DNA from: an uncultured Eubacteriales bacterium
GTDB taxonomy: Bacteria > Bacillota > Clostridia > Oscillospirales > Acutalibacteraceae
Direction: 5' to 3'
Length of the DNA: 32,759 bases
NCBI GenBank assembly: GCA_934525065.1
Contig: CAKSYX010000020.1
Coordinates: 1-32,759, forward strand
Positions 14,719 to 22,735 of this stretch are shown here, piece by piece (within the stretch, counting starts at the first letter, position 1; each line of letters opens with the position of its first letter). The notes beneath the pieces are model-generated. The model did no database searches and had not been told where the DNA came from. It saw nothing but the letters and a program-made list of their open reading frames with translations. A program made the position numbers and the translations under genes.

Positions 14719-15741
14719 TCACCCCTTATTTTTAAGATTTTCAAAAAGTTTAACGTTGTCAAATGAATATGTTCTTTTGCCGTCCTCGATTTCGTGAATT
14801 ATTCGGCAAACCGTGTCATTATACGGCGTCGGTACACCGTATTTTCTTCCATAGGCACAAACCACACCGTTAATTGCATCAATTTCACATTTTCTGCCCT
14901 TTTCAAGGTCTTGGAGCATGCTGGCCTTCAAAAGGGCGTGTTTTTTGATACACAAGGGAATAAGCATAAATGCAATTTTTTTCTTAAAAGCGTTCTTGTA
15001 ATCAAGAAGTTTTACAATGTCCTTTCCTTGAACGGGAGCAATTTCGATTCCGGCAGCATTAGCAACATCAATGCATTCCTTGATGAGATTCTGGCAGCAG
15101 ACACGGGAATCCTTCCTGTTGGCAGCGTCACCGAACGTTCCGCCCATAACAGCCGACATTCCGCTGAAAGTTGCATTGATAAGAAGCTTTGACCAGCGAA
15201 CACCCATAAAATTGTCTTCAATATCAACCGGGCACATTTTTTCAAGGAGCGACTTAACATACATCAGTTTGTCATCTTTCTTGCCGTTCATGCGGCCGAG
15301 ACCGAAGCTCAAGCTGTCAGGCTCACTTGTAAGTTCAGAAACGCCCTTTCCGTGGAGAGTCGCACCCCACGCAACCGTGCAGCCCATTGTTCTGTCTTCA
15401 CCAACGACTTCCGAGACCGAAAGTTCAGGAAGACCGTTTTGCATTGTGCAAACAATGCAATCATCTGTCATGTTCTTCTTGAGATTTTCAAGAATATTTT
15501 TATTATCAAGCTGCTTTGTCAAAAGAATAATCAGCTCATATTTTTCTGTCATCTCTTCCGGCGTGAGAGCATGGACAGGAACGGTCATATTTACCGTTCC
15601 GATTATTTTTGCTCCGTATTTGTTAAGAGCCTCAACGTGTTCTTTGTTACGGGTGATGAGGTCAACATCAACGCCTGCTTTTGAAAGATACGCACCGAGA
15701 ACGGTTCCGAGCGAACCTGCGCCGTAAATTGCTGTTTTCAT
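14719..15741 (-). CDS. panE: 2-dehydropantoate 2-reductase (ketopantoate reductase family)
   Basis: A 340-residue cytosolic reductase. The N-terminal Rossmann motif is GAGSLGTVLGAYL (residues 7-19), with Arg31 of ITRNKEH in the place that selects NADPH. LLTKQLDN holds the Lys of the K-x-x-(D/Q) segment, and MQNGL follows as in the family. The C-terminal helical domain has WSKLLINATFSGMSA, with the catalytic-type Lys, and SMLQDLEKGRKCEIDAINGVV, matching the S-x-x-(Q)D-x-x-x-G-R-x-T-E-I-D pattern. The family reduces ketopantoate to pantoate for coenzyme A, but several members act on other 2-oxo acids. No panB, panC or panD is nearby, so the exact substrate is uncertain. AAGGAG precedes the ATG. 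The gene starts about 20 bp after the tsf terminator, with no clear promoter between, so read-through from rpsB-tsf may drive it. Confidence 0.82.
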   Translation of the reverse strand: MKTAIYGAGSLGTVLGAYLSKAGVDVDLITRNKEHVEALNKYGAKIIGTVNMTVPVHALTPEEMTEKYELIILLTKQLDNKNILENLKKNMTDDCIVCTMQNGLPELSVSEVVGEDRTMGCTVAWGATLHGKGVSELTSEPDSLSFGLGRMNGKKDDKLMYVKSLLEKMCPVDIEDNFMGVRWSKLLINATFSGMSAVMGGTFGDAANRKDSRVCCQNLIKECIDVANAAGIEIAPVQGKDIVKLLDYKNAFKKKIAFMLIPLCIKKHALLKASMLQDLEKGRKCEIDAINGVVCAYGRKYGVPTPYNDTVCRIIHEIEDGKRTYSFDNVKLFENLKNKG

Positions 15742-15756
15742 TTTTCTTCTCCTTTT

Positions 15757-15790
15757 AAAAAATCCCTCCCGCTGTGAAAAGCGAGAGGGA
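15757..15790 (-). terminator. Terminator after tsf
   Basis: On the minus strand TCCCTC and GAGGGA, with an inner CGC/GCG pair, form a hairpin followed by six T. It lies 13 bp after the tsf stop and just before the reductase ribosome site. Confidence 0.88.
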
Positions 15791-15803
15791 AGAATCTCAA
15801 AAA

Positions 15804-16736
15804 TTATTTGCCGCCAACCATGCTTGCGATTTCATCGGCAAAGTTTTCGGTTTTCTTTTCAATGCCTTCGCCCTTTTCAAAGCGAACAAAGCCTGTAACC
15901 TTAATGTCAGCACCGAGAGCCTTGGCAACCGAATCAACGTAACCTTTTACATTGCCTTCAAAGATGTCTGAGCGAACGAACTCCTGGCAAAGGAGGCAGT
16001 TTTCTTTGTAATACTTTCCGATCTTGCCTTCAACAATCTTATGAAGAACGGCTTCGGGCTTGTTTGCCATCTTCGGGTCTTCCTTCATCTGAGCAACAAG
16101 AATTCCTTTTTCCTTTTCAAGGACTTCGTCCGGAACGGAAACTTCGTCAAGATATGACGGATTCATTGCTGCAACCTGCATTGCAACGTTCTTGCCCATT
16201 GCGTCAAACTCCGGCTTTGCGGCGGTTGCATCGTCAACATCAAAGGAAACCATAACACCAACGGTTCCGCCTGCATGGATGTATGTTGCCACATGACCGA
16301 TCGTGCGCTTAAAGCGGCGGATCTTCATGTTCTCGCGAAGAGCAAGGAAAACTTCCTGAACTGCTTCTTCAACAGTGCCTTCACCATCAGAAATTTCGGT
16401 CTTGAGAAGGGCGTCAACATCTGCCGGATCCTTTTCAACAACGGTCTTAACGACCTTCTTTGCAAGAGTAGTGAACGGTTCACCCTTTGCAACGAAGTCG
16501 GTTTCGCAGTTGATTTCAACAAGAGCACCGCTCTTGCCGTCGTTATATGCCGCAACTACGCCTTCAGCTGCAACTCTTGAAGACTTCTTCGCTGCGGAAG
16601 CAAGTCCTTTTTCTCTGAGAATATCAACAGCCTTGTCCATATCGCCTTCAGCTTCAACAAGAGCCTTTTTGCAATCCATCATTCCTACGCCGGTCTTTTC
16701 GCGAAGAGTCTGAACGTCTTTAGCGGTAAATGCCAT
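15804..16736 (-). CDS. tsf: Translation elongation factor Ts
   Basis: A 310-residue EF-Ts, the nucleotide exchange factor that recycles EF-Tu-GDP. The N-terminal UBA-like domain is residues 1-50 with the signature LREKTGVGMMDCKKAL. The core signature EINCETDFVAKGEPF follows. The dimerisation subdomain and C-terminal region (VLEKEKGILVAQ, KYYKENCLLCQEFV) are complete. The length is normal for Clostridia. AGGAGG lies 8 nt before the ATG. It follows rpsB with an unusually long spacer of 194 nt; the rpsB-tsf order itself is the classical bacterial arrangement. Confidence 0.98.
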   Translation of the reverse strand: MAFTAKDVQTLREKTGVGMMDCKKALVEAEGDMDKAVDILREKGLASAAKKSSRVAAEGVVAAYNDGKSGALVEINCETDFVAKGEPFTTLAKKVVKTVVEKDPADVDALLKTEISDGEGTVEEAVQEVFLALRENMKIRRFKRTIGHVATYIHAGGTVGVMVSFDVDDATAAKPEFDAMGKNVAMQVAAMNPSYLDEVSVPDEVLEKEKGILVAQMKEDPKMANKPEAVLHKIVEGKIGKYYKENCLLCQEFVRSDIFEGNVKGYVDSVAKALGADIKVTGFVRFEKGEGIEKKTENFADEIASMVGGK

Positions 16737-16930
16737 AATAAATTCCTCCTAAATTTATAATCATTGAAAGAAAGCCCGTAGATATTTAAGTGACCACCGA
16801 CCGTTAAGAGCGCAAATATTTCTGTCAGGCTGCACAACACGTTATCGGGTAATATCAAACGTACCGCCAAATAGACTGTGTTTTGCGATTGCGCAGGCGT
16901 TACTTAGATTCACGGGCTGAAAGTTTTTTG
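16737..16930 (-). other. 194-nt rpsB-tsf spacer with possible long-range stem
   Basis: No gene is visible. On the minus strand AGCCCGT, just after the rpsB stop (16912-16918), can pair with ACGGGCT (16773-16779), enclosing most of the spacer. A small TGCG/CGCA hairpin lies inside. There is no U run, so this is not a plain terminator; an RNA structure controlling tsf is possible but unproven. Confidence 0.35.
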
Positions 16931-17665
16931 TTACTGAGCGTCTGCTTCTTCAGCTGCAGCTTCTTCAGCAGGAGCATTTGCTTCGCCCTGTCTGCCTTCG
17001 ATAACAGCGTCAGCCATAGCACCGGCTATAAGTCTTACAGCACGGATAGCATCGTCATTGCCGGGGATCACATAGTCAACCTCATCCGGATCACAGTTGG
17101 TGTCAACGATAGCAACGATGGGGATACCGAGCTTGTGAGCTTCTGCAACAGCGATTCTTTCCTTGCGCGGGTCAACAATGAAAATCGCAGCAGGCTGCTT
17201 CTTCATGCCGGTGATACCGCCCATGAACTTTTCAAGCTTTTCAATTTCAAGGTTGAGCTTGATAACTTCCTTCTTGGGAAGGAGAGCAAAGGTTCCGTTC
17301 TGCTCCATATCCTTGAGCTGAGCAAGTCTCTTGATTCTCTTCTGGATGGTGTTGAAGTTAGTGAGCATACCGCCGAGCCAACGTGCGTTAACATACGGCA
17401 TACCGCAGCGAATCGCTTCCTCGCGAATCGAATCCATAGCCTGCTTCTTTGTGCCTACAAAGAGAACTTCGCCGCCGTTTTCGGATACTTCGCGAACAAA
17501 TGAATAAGCTTCTTCAAGCTTCTTAACCGTCTTCTGAAGGTCGATGATGTAAATTCCGTTTCTTTCGGTGAAAATGTACTCGGACATTTTCGGGTTCCAT
17601 CTTCTTGTCTGATGTCCGAAATGGACGCCGGCTTCAAGAAGTTGTTTCATTGATACTACTGACAT
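16931..17665 (-). CDS. rpsB: 30S ribosomal protein S2
   Basis: A 244-residue uS2. It starts MSVVSMKQLLEAGVHFGHQ and contains the family signatures RRWNPKMSEYIF and IVDTNCDPDEVDYVIPGNDDAIR. The C-terminus is an Ala/Glu-rich tail (APAEEAAAEEADAQ), as in many Clostridia. The start at 17665 is chosen because AGGAGG lies 8-9 nt upstream; a longer reading to 17740 runs through the leader. It sits on the small ribosomal subunit near S1. It is followed by tsf and preceded by its own promoter. Confidence 0.98.
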   Translation of the reverse strand: MSVVSMKQLLEAGVHFGHQTRRWNPKMSEYIFTERNGIYIIDLQKTVKKLEEAYSFVREVSENGGEVLFVGTKKQAMDSIREEAIRCGMPYVNARWLGGMLTNFNTIQKRIKRLAQLKDMEQNGTFALLPKKEVIKLNLEIEKLEKFMGGITGMKKQPAAIFIVDPRKERIAVAEAHKLGIPIVAIVDTNCDPDEVDYVIPGNDDAIRAVRLIAGAMADAVIEGRQGEANAPAEEAAAEEADAQ

Positions 17666-17769
17666 TTGAGTTTCCTCCTGAAAATTAGTTTTAACCACCG
17701 CAGGTTCCGAAGGCACACCGCACTTTCGTGAACAGGGCATACCAATCCCCTGCGTGCGTTATCTCGCGT

Positions 17770-17798
17770 ATTATATCACAGTGCAAAGCCAAAAGCAA
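17770..17798 (-). promoter_or_regulatory. rpsB promoter with extended -10 box
   Basis: On the minus strand TTGCTT (17793-17798), 17 bp, TATAAT (17770-17775), with TG one base before the -10 box. The leader of about 100 nt contains a small CAC-GAAA-GTG hairpin, a possible site for ribosomal-protein feedback. Confidence 0.7.
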
Positions 17799-17870
17799 GA
17801 GATATTTCAATGTTTTTTGACTTTCTGAACTGATTTTTTCAAAGAATGCGGGGCTGTCGCTCTTTTGCCG

Positions 17871-18590
17871 TCAGCTCACCTTTTCCAGCTCTTTTCTGAG
17901 CCTTTCGATTATGCGTTTTTCGAGGCGCGAAATATAGCTTTGAGAGATTCCAAGCATATCGGCAACCTGCTTTTGCGTATACTCCTTTGAGCCGAAAAGA
18001 CCGAAGCGCATAGTCATTATTGTTCGTTCGCGCTCGTCAAGCTTTTTTACAACCTCAAGCAGCTGATTTCTTTCATCCTGCATTTCAAGATCCCTCCCAA
18101 CTGTATCGCCGTCGCTTCCGAGAACATCAGAGAGCAGCAGCTCATTTCCGTCCCAGTCAACGTTGAGCGGTTCCTCAATTGAGACTTCATTCTTTTTGTT
18201 TGCTGTCTTTCTCAGATACATCAAAATTTCATTTTCAATGCACCGCGAAGCATAAGTTGCAAGCTTGATTTTTTTCGACGGACAAAATGTGTTGACCGCC
18301 TTAATAAGGCCCACGGTTCCGATTGAAACAAGGTCTTCAATGCCTATTCCGGTGTTCTCGAACTTTCTTGCAATATAGACAACTAAACGAAGATTATGCA
18401 CTACCAGCTTGTCTCTGTTTTCGGTGTTGCCGTTTTCAATCTGTTCAAGAATTTCGCTTTCCTGCTTTTTGCTCAGCGGAGCGGGCAATGTCTGAGAGCC
18501 GTTGACATAGAAAAATTCGCTTTCGGCTCCTATCGTTATCAGGAAACGCCTTTTTAGCCAAAACAATTTAAGTTTTAGTTTTGAAAACAT
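17871..18590 (-). CDS. sigE: RNA polymerase sporulation sigma factor SigE
   Basis: A 239-residue sigma-70-family factor, the length of Bacillus pro-sigma-E. The N-terminal part (1 to about 27) is the hydrophobic/basic pro-sequence that tethers it to the membrane and is cut by SpoIIGA. Region 2 reads NLRLVVYIARKFENTGIGIEDLVSIGTVGLIKAVNTF; region 4 ends with a helix-turn-helix, TQKQVADMLGISQSYISRLEKRI. Mature SigE directs early mother-cell genes, probably including the cotJ genes in this window. Its start overlaps the end of spoIIGA by 23 bp, so translation is coupled to the protease gene. sigG, which often follows, is absent here; rpsB comes next. No clear terminator follows sigE. Confidence 0.96.
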   Translation of the reverse strand: MFSKLKLKLFWLKRRFLITIGAESEFFYVNGSQTLPAPLSKKQESEILEQIENGNTENRDKLVVHNLRLVVYIARKFENTGIGIEDLVSIGTVGLIKAVNTFCPSKKIKLATYASRCIENEILMYLRKTANKKNEVSIEEPLNVDWDGNELLLSDVLGSDGDTVGRDLEMQDERNQLLEVVKKLDERERTIMTMRFGLFGSKEYTQKQVADMLGISQSYISRLEKRIIERLRKELEKVS

Positions 18591-19425
18591 TTATATTCTT
18601 CCCTTCTTGAATATTTTCAACCAGCTGCGGATGCAGCAGTACTTTAAAATCAGAGTTCTTAATTTTCTCATCGGTTATGGCTATGTAAACACTGTCAGTT
18701 TCAAATTTTCCGTTTGGTGAGCTCACCGTCAGTTTATCCGGCCTAAAGGCCCTTAGCACGCCCTCATTCGTAACACATGAGCACGGAACAAGGCGGAGTT
18801 TTTCGTCCGGTACGCTGAAGCTTTCGCCGAAAATGTTTCTTTCGGCAACGATCACAGGAAAGGACGAAAACGGTTCAAACAATGCATTGCCTGTATCAAG
18901 CAATGCACGGCATGAAAAACAGCTTTTGCCAATTTCAATCGTGACGTTGAAAACAGTACCGCTCGGAGCCTTCGCTTTGATCAGGAGATTGATGCCGCTC
19001 AAAACGCAGTAGCAAACTGCGGTAAGAACAACAAGCGTCAGCGCATCAATATCAAAATATACGATTCCCACAGAAAGCAGCATTGACTGAGGAGCTGCAA
19101 AAAGCTCGATAGCAAGCATCAATCCGGCAAAAACAAAGTTAACCAGAAAGAACGAACCAAAAAGACGTAAAAATTTTCTTTTGTCAAACGGATAAAACGC
19201 GGCGAACAGCAAGAATACAGAAAATATAAGCCTAAAGACCGTCAAAAGCACATTACTTATCCCGTCAATCAAAACAACAAGCGCAAACCCGCCGCCGAGC
19301 AAAGAAGAAACTACCGCCCGAAAACGACCGACCGGCACACGAGCCACCAAAGCACACGAACGCAAAAGCGCGTAGGTCACGTAAGTGTTAATTACAAAAA
19401 GAATATCGGCATACATGACAAGCAA
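18568..19425 (-). CDS. spoIIGA: SpoIIGA, sigma-E factor processing peptidase
   Basis: A 285-residue protein. The N-terminal half has about five membrane helices (MYADILFVINTYV onward to about residue 150); the C-terminal half is a cytosolic aspartic-protease-like domain with the catalytic motif ALLDTGNAL (Asp177). It is activated by forespore SpoIIR and removes the SigE pro-sequence. The TTG start at 19425 is preferred, with AGAGGG about 7 nt upstream; the next ATG at 19416 is too far from it. Neighbour sigE is the standard partner. Upstream, the usual ftsZ division genes are not present; instead there is a terminator hairpin and a divergent small-peptide gene. Confidence 0.93.
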   Translation of the reverse strand: MLVMYADILFVINTYVTYALLRSCALVARVPVGRFRAVVSSLLGGGFALVVLIDGISNVLLTVFRLIFSVFLLFAAFYPFDKRKFLRLFGSFFLVNFVFAGLMLAIELFAAPQSMLLSVGIVYFDIDALTLVVLTAVCYCVLSGINLLIKAKAPSGTVFNVTIEIGKSCFSCRALLDTGNALFEPFSSFPVIVAERNIFGESFSVPDEKLRLVPCSCVTNEGVLRAFRPDKLTVSSPNGKFETDSVYIAITDEKIKNSDFKVLLHPQLVENIQEGKNINVFKTKT

Positions 19426-19452
19426 ACAATCACCCTCTTGCCTTTCACCTGA

Positions 19453-19458
19453 ATTATA
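19453..19458 (-). promoter_or_regulatory. Possible -10 box of spoIIGA-sigE
   Basis: TATAAT on the minus strand lies right after the T run of the upstream terminator and 28 bp before the start codon. No proper -35 box is visible, as expected for a Spo0A-dependent promoter. A TTCGCCG (19470-19476) is one base off the Spo0A-box form TTCGNCA. Tentative. Confidence 0.35.
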
Positions 19459-19459
19459 G

Positions 19460-19485
19460 AAAAAACCGACGGCGAAAGCCGTCGG
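19460..19485 (-). terminator. Terminator hairpin immediately upstream of spoIIGA
   Basis: On the minus strand CCGACGGC, loop TTTC, GCCGTCGG, then six T. It would stop transcripts coming from the oxidoreductase genes at 19738-22559 before they enter spoIIGA. Confidence 0.88.
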
Positions 19486-19517
19486 AACGTGCGGAAAACA
19501 AAAAACTTTAATTTTCC

Positions 19518-19546
19518 TTGATTATCCAAAAAAGGCGTGCTATAAT
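19518..19546 (+). promoter_or_regulatory. Promoter of the 30-codon peptide gene
   Basis: TTGATT (19518-19523), 17 bp, TATAAT (19541-19546). The start codon follows 40 bp after the -10 box. Confidence 0.75.
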
Positions 19547-19586
19547 CAAGGCAGACATGACAAAGAAACGAAAGGAGAAATATCAC

Positions 19587-19679
19587 ATGGAAAACTTTGA
19601 CCTCAAAAGATTTCTGCATGACCTCAAAACATTCCTTGAAGAAATGTATGAAGCCATAAAAAATATTTTCACAAAATAA
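19587..19679 (+). CDS. Small 30-residue amphipathic peptide, unknown function
   Basis: This short ORF begins MENFDLKRFLHDLKTF and ends EAIKNIFTK, followed by TAA. The ribosome site AAAGGAGAAA lies 7 nt upstream of the ATG, a -35/-10 promoter precedes it, and a strong terminator follows 18 bp after the stop, so all signals of a real single-gene unit are present. The sequence is helical, with Phe/Leu/Ile on one face and Lys/Glu/Asp on the other; there is no signal peptide. I do not recognise it. Its position divergent to spoIIGA-sigE may be chance. Possible roles include a membrane-surface peptide or small regulator; no evidence chooses between them. Confidence 0.7.
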   Translation: MENFDLKRFLHDLKTFLEEMYEAIKNIFTK

Positions 19680-19697
19680 TCTCATAAGATTGTTTGT

Positions 19698-19739
19698 CTC
19701 CCGGTTCACCGCCAAAGGTGATTCCGGGAGTTTGTTTTT
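19698..19739 (+). terminator. Terminator of the small-peptide gene
   Basis: CTCCCGG (19698-19704) pairs with CCGGGAG (19724-19730), with an inner TCACC/GGTGA stem, followed by a T-rich tail. It touches the stop codon of the convergent oxidoreductase gene at 19738. Confidence 0.88.
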
Positions 19740-21351
19740 ATGTTCTGTGATTAAGTTCGCTTTCGTCAAGTAAAACAGCATGGGCGGTTTTAATTCCGTC
19801 AACTGCCGCAGAAACAATTCCCCCTGCATAACCGGCACCCTCACCGCACGGGTAAAGGCCGCGAATATTAGCCTGAAAAATGTCATCGCGAAGGATTCTC
19901 ACAGGAGAAGAGCTGCGGCTCTCGGGTGCAGTAAGGACTGCCTGTGGCAAGGCAAAGCCGGAAAGCTTTTTGTCCATCCGAACTATGGCCGAAGCCATAG
20001 TATCCGTCACCTTTTTCGGCAGAACAAGCCTGATGTCAGACGGTGTTACGCCGGTCGTAAAGCTCGGATTGACAAACGAAAGTTTTTTTGACGGTGTGTC
20101 ATTCAGAAAGTCTCCAACAAGCTGGCACGGAGCAGTATAATCCCTTCCGCCGAGGTCAAAAGCCCTGTGTTCAATTGACTTTTGAAGTTCAAAGCCCGCA
20201 AGCGGATGCTCGGACGGAAAATCTTCCGGATAGACATTGACGAGAATCGCAGAATTTGAGTTTTCTTTGTCACGCGCAAACTCACTCATTCCGTTGGTGA
20301 CAACGCCGTTCGGCTCACTTGTTGCATTTATGACCATTCCGCCGGGGCACATACAAAACGTATACGCTCCCCTTTCATGCTCACCGTGGCAGGCAAGCTT
20401 ATACACAGCAGCAGAAAGAGCCGGATGACCGGCAAAAGCACCATACTGCGATTTATCGATCATCTCGCGCGGATGTTCAATTCTTGCACCGACAGAAAAG
20501 GGCTTTTGAATCATTCTTATACCCTTTTTATAAAGCATTTCCACCGTGTCTCGAGCCGAATGTCCTGTCGCAAGAATCACAGTATCGGTTTCAAAATCAA
20601 AACCTTTGCCGTCTTTCTCATAAGTGACGCCCTGAACCGATGCGTTATATACAATCAGATCGGTGAGCCGTGCGCCGAAAATCACCTCGCCGCCGAGCGA
20701 GATTATTTCTTCGCGCATTTTTTTGATCACACCGGCAAGCTTATCGGTTCCGATATGCGGCGTTCCCGACCAGAGAATCTCTTCCGGTGCACCGTGGCCG
20801 CAAAACTCAAGGAAAACCTTGCGGCAGAGGATACTTTTGATTCCGGTGGTAAGCTTTCCGTCCGAAAATGTGCCAGCACCGCCCTCGCCGAACTGAACAT
20901 TTGAGTTTTCGTCAAGGATACGGGTTTTGAAAAAACGGTTAATGTTTTTCGTTCGGGTTTTAACGTCTGCTCCGCGCTCAAGAACAAGCGGCCGAAGTCC
21001 GGCACGTGCAAGAGTCAGTGCCGCAAAAATTCCGGCAGGGCCGAAACCGACTATCACCGGGCGAAAAGAAGAAACACGTCTGTTTTCTGGCATTTCATAA
21101 AAATAAGGCTCACTGAGTGCAACGTTCTTTGAAGAAGCACGTTTAACTATTTTTTCTTCGTCACCGTCAACGGAAACATCGGCAATGTAGACGAAATGGA
21201 CGTCGCTTTTTCGTCTGCTGTCAACGGAACGGTGAACGACCGTTACATCTTTCAGCTGTTCTTTTTTAATTTTCAAAGCCTTTGCGCAGGCAAACTGAAG
21301 ATCATCCCTGTCAGCATCAAGGCTTTGCCTGATTTCGCTTATTCTTATCAT
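19738..21351 (-). CDS. FAD-dependent dehydrogenase, COG2509-like
   Basis: A 537-residue cytosolic flavoprotein. A small N-terminal domain (1-95) precedes the FAD-binding Rossmann motif VIVGFGPAGIFAALTLARAG (about 99-118) with the acidic ribose-binding segment VLERGADV. The family block NVQFGEGGAGTFSDGKLTT follows, then VILATGHSARDT and, at the C-terminus, GLYPCGEGAGYAGGIVSAAVDGIK, which contacts FAD. A cysteine pair, CMCPGG, in the middle is typical of these proteins. The reaction is not known to me. It overlaps the upstream FAD oxidoreductase by four bases (ATGA), so the two are translated from one mRNA. Confidence 0.85.
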   Translation of the reverse strand: MIRISEIRQSLDADRDDLQFACAKALKIKKEQLKDVTVVHRSVDSRRKSDVHFVYIADVSVDGDEEKIVKRASSKNVALSEPYFYEMPENRRVSSFRPVIVGFGPAGIFAALTLARAGLRPLVLERGADVKTRTKNINRFFKTRILDENSNVQFGEGGAGTFSDGKLTTGIKSILCRKVFLEFCGHGAPEEILWSGTPHIGTDKLAGVIKKMREEIISLGGEVIFGARLTDLIVYNASVQGVTYEKDGKGFDFETDTVILATGHSARDTVEMLYKKGIRMIQKPFSVGARIEHPREMIDKSQYGAFAGHPALSAAVYKLACHGEHERGAYTFCMCPGGMVINATSEPNGVVTNGMSEFARDKENSNSAILVNVYPEDFPSEHPLAGFELQKSIEHRAFDLGGRDYTAPCQLVGDFLNDTPSKKLSFVNPSFTTGVTPSDIRLVLPKKVTDTMASAIVRMDKKLSGFALPQAVLTAPESRSSSPVRILRDDIFQANIRGLYPCGEGAGYAGGIVSAAVDGIKTAHAVLLDESELNHRT

Positions 21352-22559
21352 TTTTCACTCTCCCGAACTATGCTTTCACCGCAAAGTCTTGCGCTTGAAA
21401 ACGCCCATTGAAGGTTATAGCCGCCGCATTTTCCGTCAACATCAAGCATCTCTCCGCAGCAGTAAAGTCCGCTGCACTTTTTTGATTCCAGAGTTTTTTC
21501 AAAAAACTCTTCTCGCTTTATTCCGCCGACCGTGACCTGCGACTGAGCAAATGAACCGACACCGGTAACTTTCATCCTAAACTTTTTGCAGGCAGCCACG
21601 ATTTCGCGAAGCTGTTTTTGAGAAAGCTCATTCATAGGTCCCTCAGGCGAAATTCCGATCCTTTTCAAAAGACAGATGCCGATCTTTTTATGCATAAAGC
21701 CCAAAAGCAAATTTTCACTTTTCAGCCCGTAACGCTTTGAAAGCCGCAACAAGACGGCAAAAAGCTCATCAAAAGAAAGCAACGGAACAAGGTCAATGTC
21801 AACCGAAAACGCCTTCTCGCCTTTGAGCATATAACGTGAAACAAATGACGAAAGCTCCATTGAAACGATTCCGGAAAGAGAAGAATCCGCAAACTGAAGC
21901 TCACCTTCGGCAAAAGCGACCTTTTTTTCTTTTGTGCGCAGTGTCATTGAAACCGATGCGCGGATTCCCTTGAGCTGATTTGCCGCTTTGTCGTCGGTAA
22001 TAAGTCTGACAAGGGCGGGAGCCGTTTTTGTTGCCGTGTGTCCGAAAGGCGCAAGAAGCGAGTATGAATCAAAGTCTCTGACGGCTGACTTTGAGCCGCA
22101 AGCAAAAACAATTTTTTCAAAACCTCCCCTGCCGTCAACAACATAAACGCCGTTTTTCTTTTCTACCCTGCCCACATTTGAAGAGCAGTTAAACCGAACG
22201 CCGAGACGCTCACATTCAAAGCGCAATGCGTCAAGAACGCTCGACGCCTGGTTGCTCAAAGGATAAACGCGACCTTCCGAGTCAGACCTTGAAAAAAGGC
22301 CAAGTGATTCAAAAAAGGCAATGTTGCTTTGGGGAGGATACTTTTCAAGCGCAGTTGAAACAAAATCGGCCGCCTCAAAATAATCTTTCGGCGAAGCGGA
22401 AAGATTCGTCATGTTGCATCTGCCGTTTCCGGTTGAAAGCAGTTTTTTTCCGACACGCTCGTTTTTTTCAAAAACGGTCACGTCAATTTTTGAGCTATTT
22501 GCAAGAACGCAGGCACAAACAAGTCCGGAAGCACCGCCGCCGATTATTGCAACACGCAA
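21348..22559 (-). CDS. FAD-dependent oxidoreductase, HI0933/YhiN-like family
   Basis: About 403 residues. The N-terminal motif VAIIGGGASGLVCACVLA binds FAD; FEKNERVGKKLLSTGNGRCNMTNL is the diagnostic block of the HI0933 family. The C-terminal GLYCCGEMLDVDGKCGGYNLQWAFSSA is the second family signature. The function of this family is poorly defined; some databases call it aminoacetone oxidase family. Start: TTG at 22559 has AAGGTG 6 nt upstream and begins directly before RVAIIGGG; a GTG at 22568 is the alternative. It is the first gene of a two-gene operon. Confidence 0.87.
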   Translation of the reverse strand: MRVAIIGGGASGLVCACVLANSSKIDVTVFEKNERVGKKLLSTGNGRCNMTNLSASPKDYFEAADFVSTALEKYPPQSNIAFFESLGLFSRSDSEGRVYPLSNQASSVLDALRFECERLGVRFNCSSNVGRVEKKNGVYVVDGRGGFEKIVFACGSKSAVRDFDSYSLLAPFGHTATKTAPALVRLITDDKAANQLKGIRASVSMTLRTKEKKVAFAEGELQFADSSLSGIVSMELSSFVSRYMLKGEKAFSVDIDLVPLLSFDELFAVLLRLSKRYGLKSENLLLGFMHKKIGICLLKRIGISPEGPMNELSQKQLREIVAACKKFRMKVTGVGSFAQSQVTVGGIKREEFFEKTLESKKCSGLYCCGEMLDVDGKCGGYNLQWAFSSARLCGESIVRESEK

Positions 22560-22595
22560 CAGAAGCACCTTCTTTCACTCATAATACAACTCTGA

Positions 22596-22624
22596 ATTGT
22601 ATCACAAAAACATCTATTAGACAA
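22596..22624 (-). promoter_or_regulatory. Promoter of the two FAD oxidoreductase genes
   Basis: On the minus strand TTGTCT (22619-22624), 17 bp, TACAAT (22596-22601), 36 bp before the start codon. Confidence 0.7.
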
Positions 22625-22656
22625 GACTTCACCGTTAAAACATTCCGGCAAGCGCA

Positions 22657-22690
22657 AAAACAGAGACGTACTTTTCCGTCTCTGTTTTTT
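22657..22690. terminator. Terminator after the DUF4173-type gene
   Basis: AAAACAGAGACG (22657-22668) pairs with CGTCTCTGTTTT (22677-22688), loop TACTTTTC, with T runs on both strands. On the minus strand it lies 46 bp after the stop at 22736. Confidence 0.88.
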
Positions 22691-22735
22691 GTGTATTATT
22701 ATTTAATTTTGGGGTTGCTGTCGTACATATAGGTT

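Noticed and set aside
17666..17740. N-terminal extension of S2
   Set aside because: The added residues do not match S2, and the AGGAGG site points to the start at 17665.
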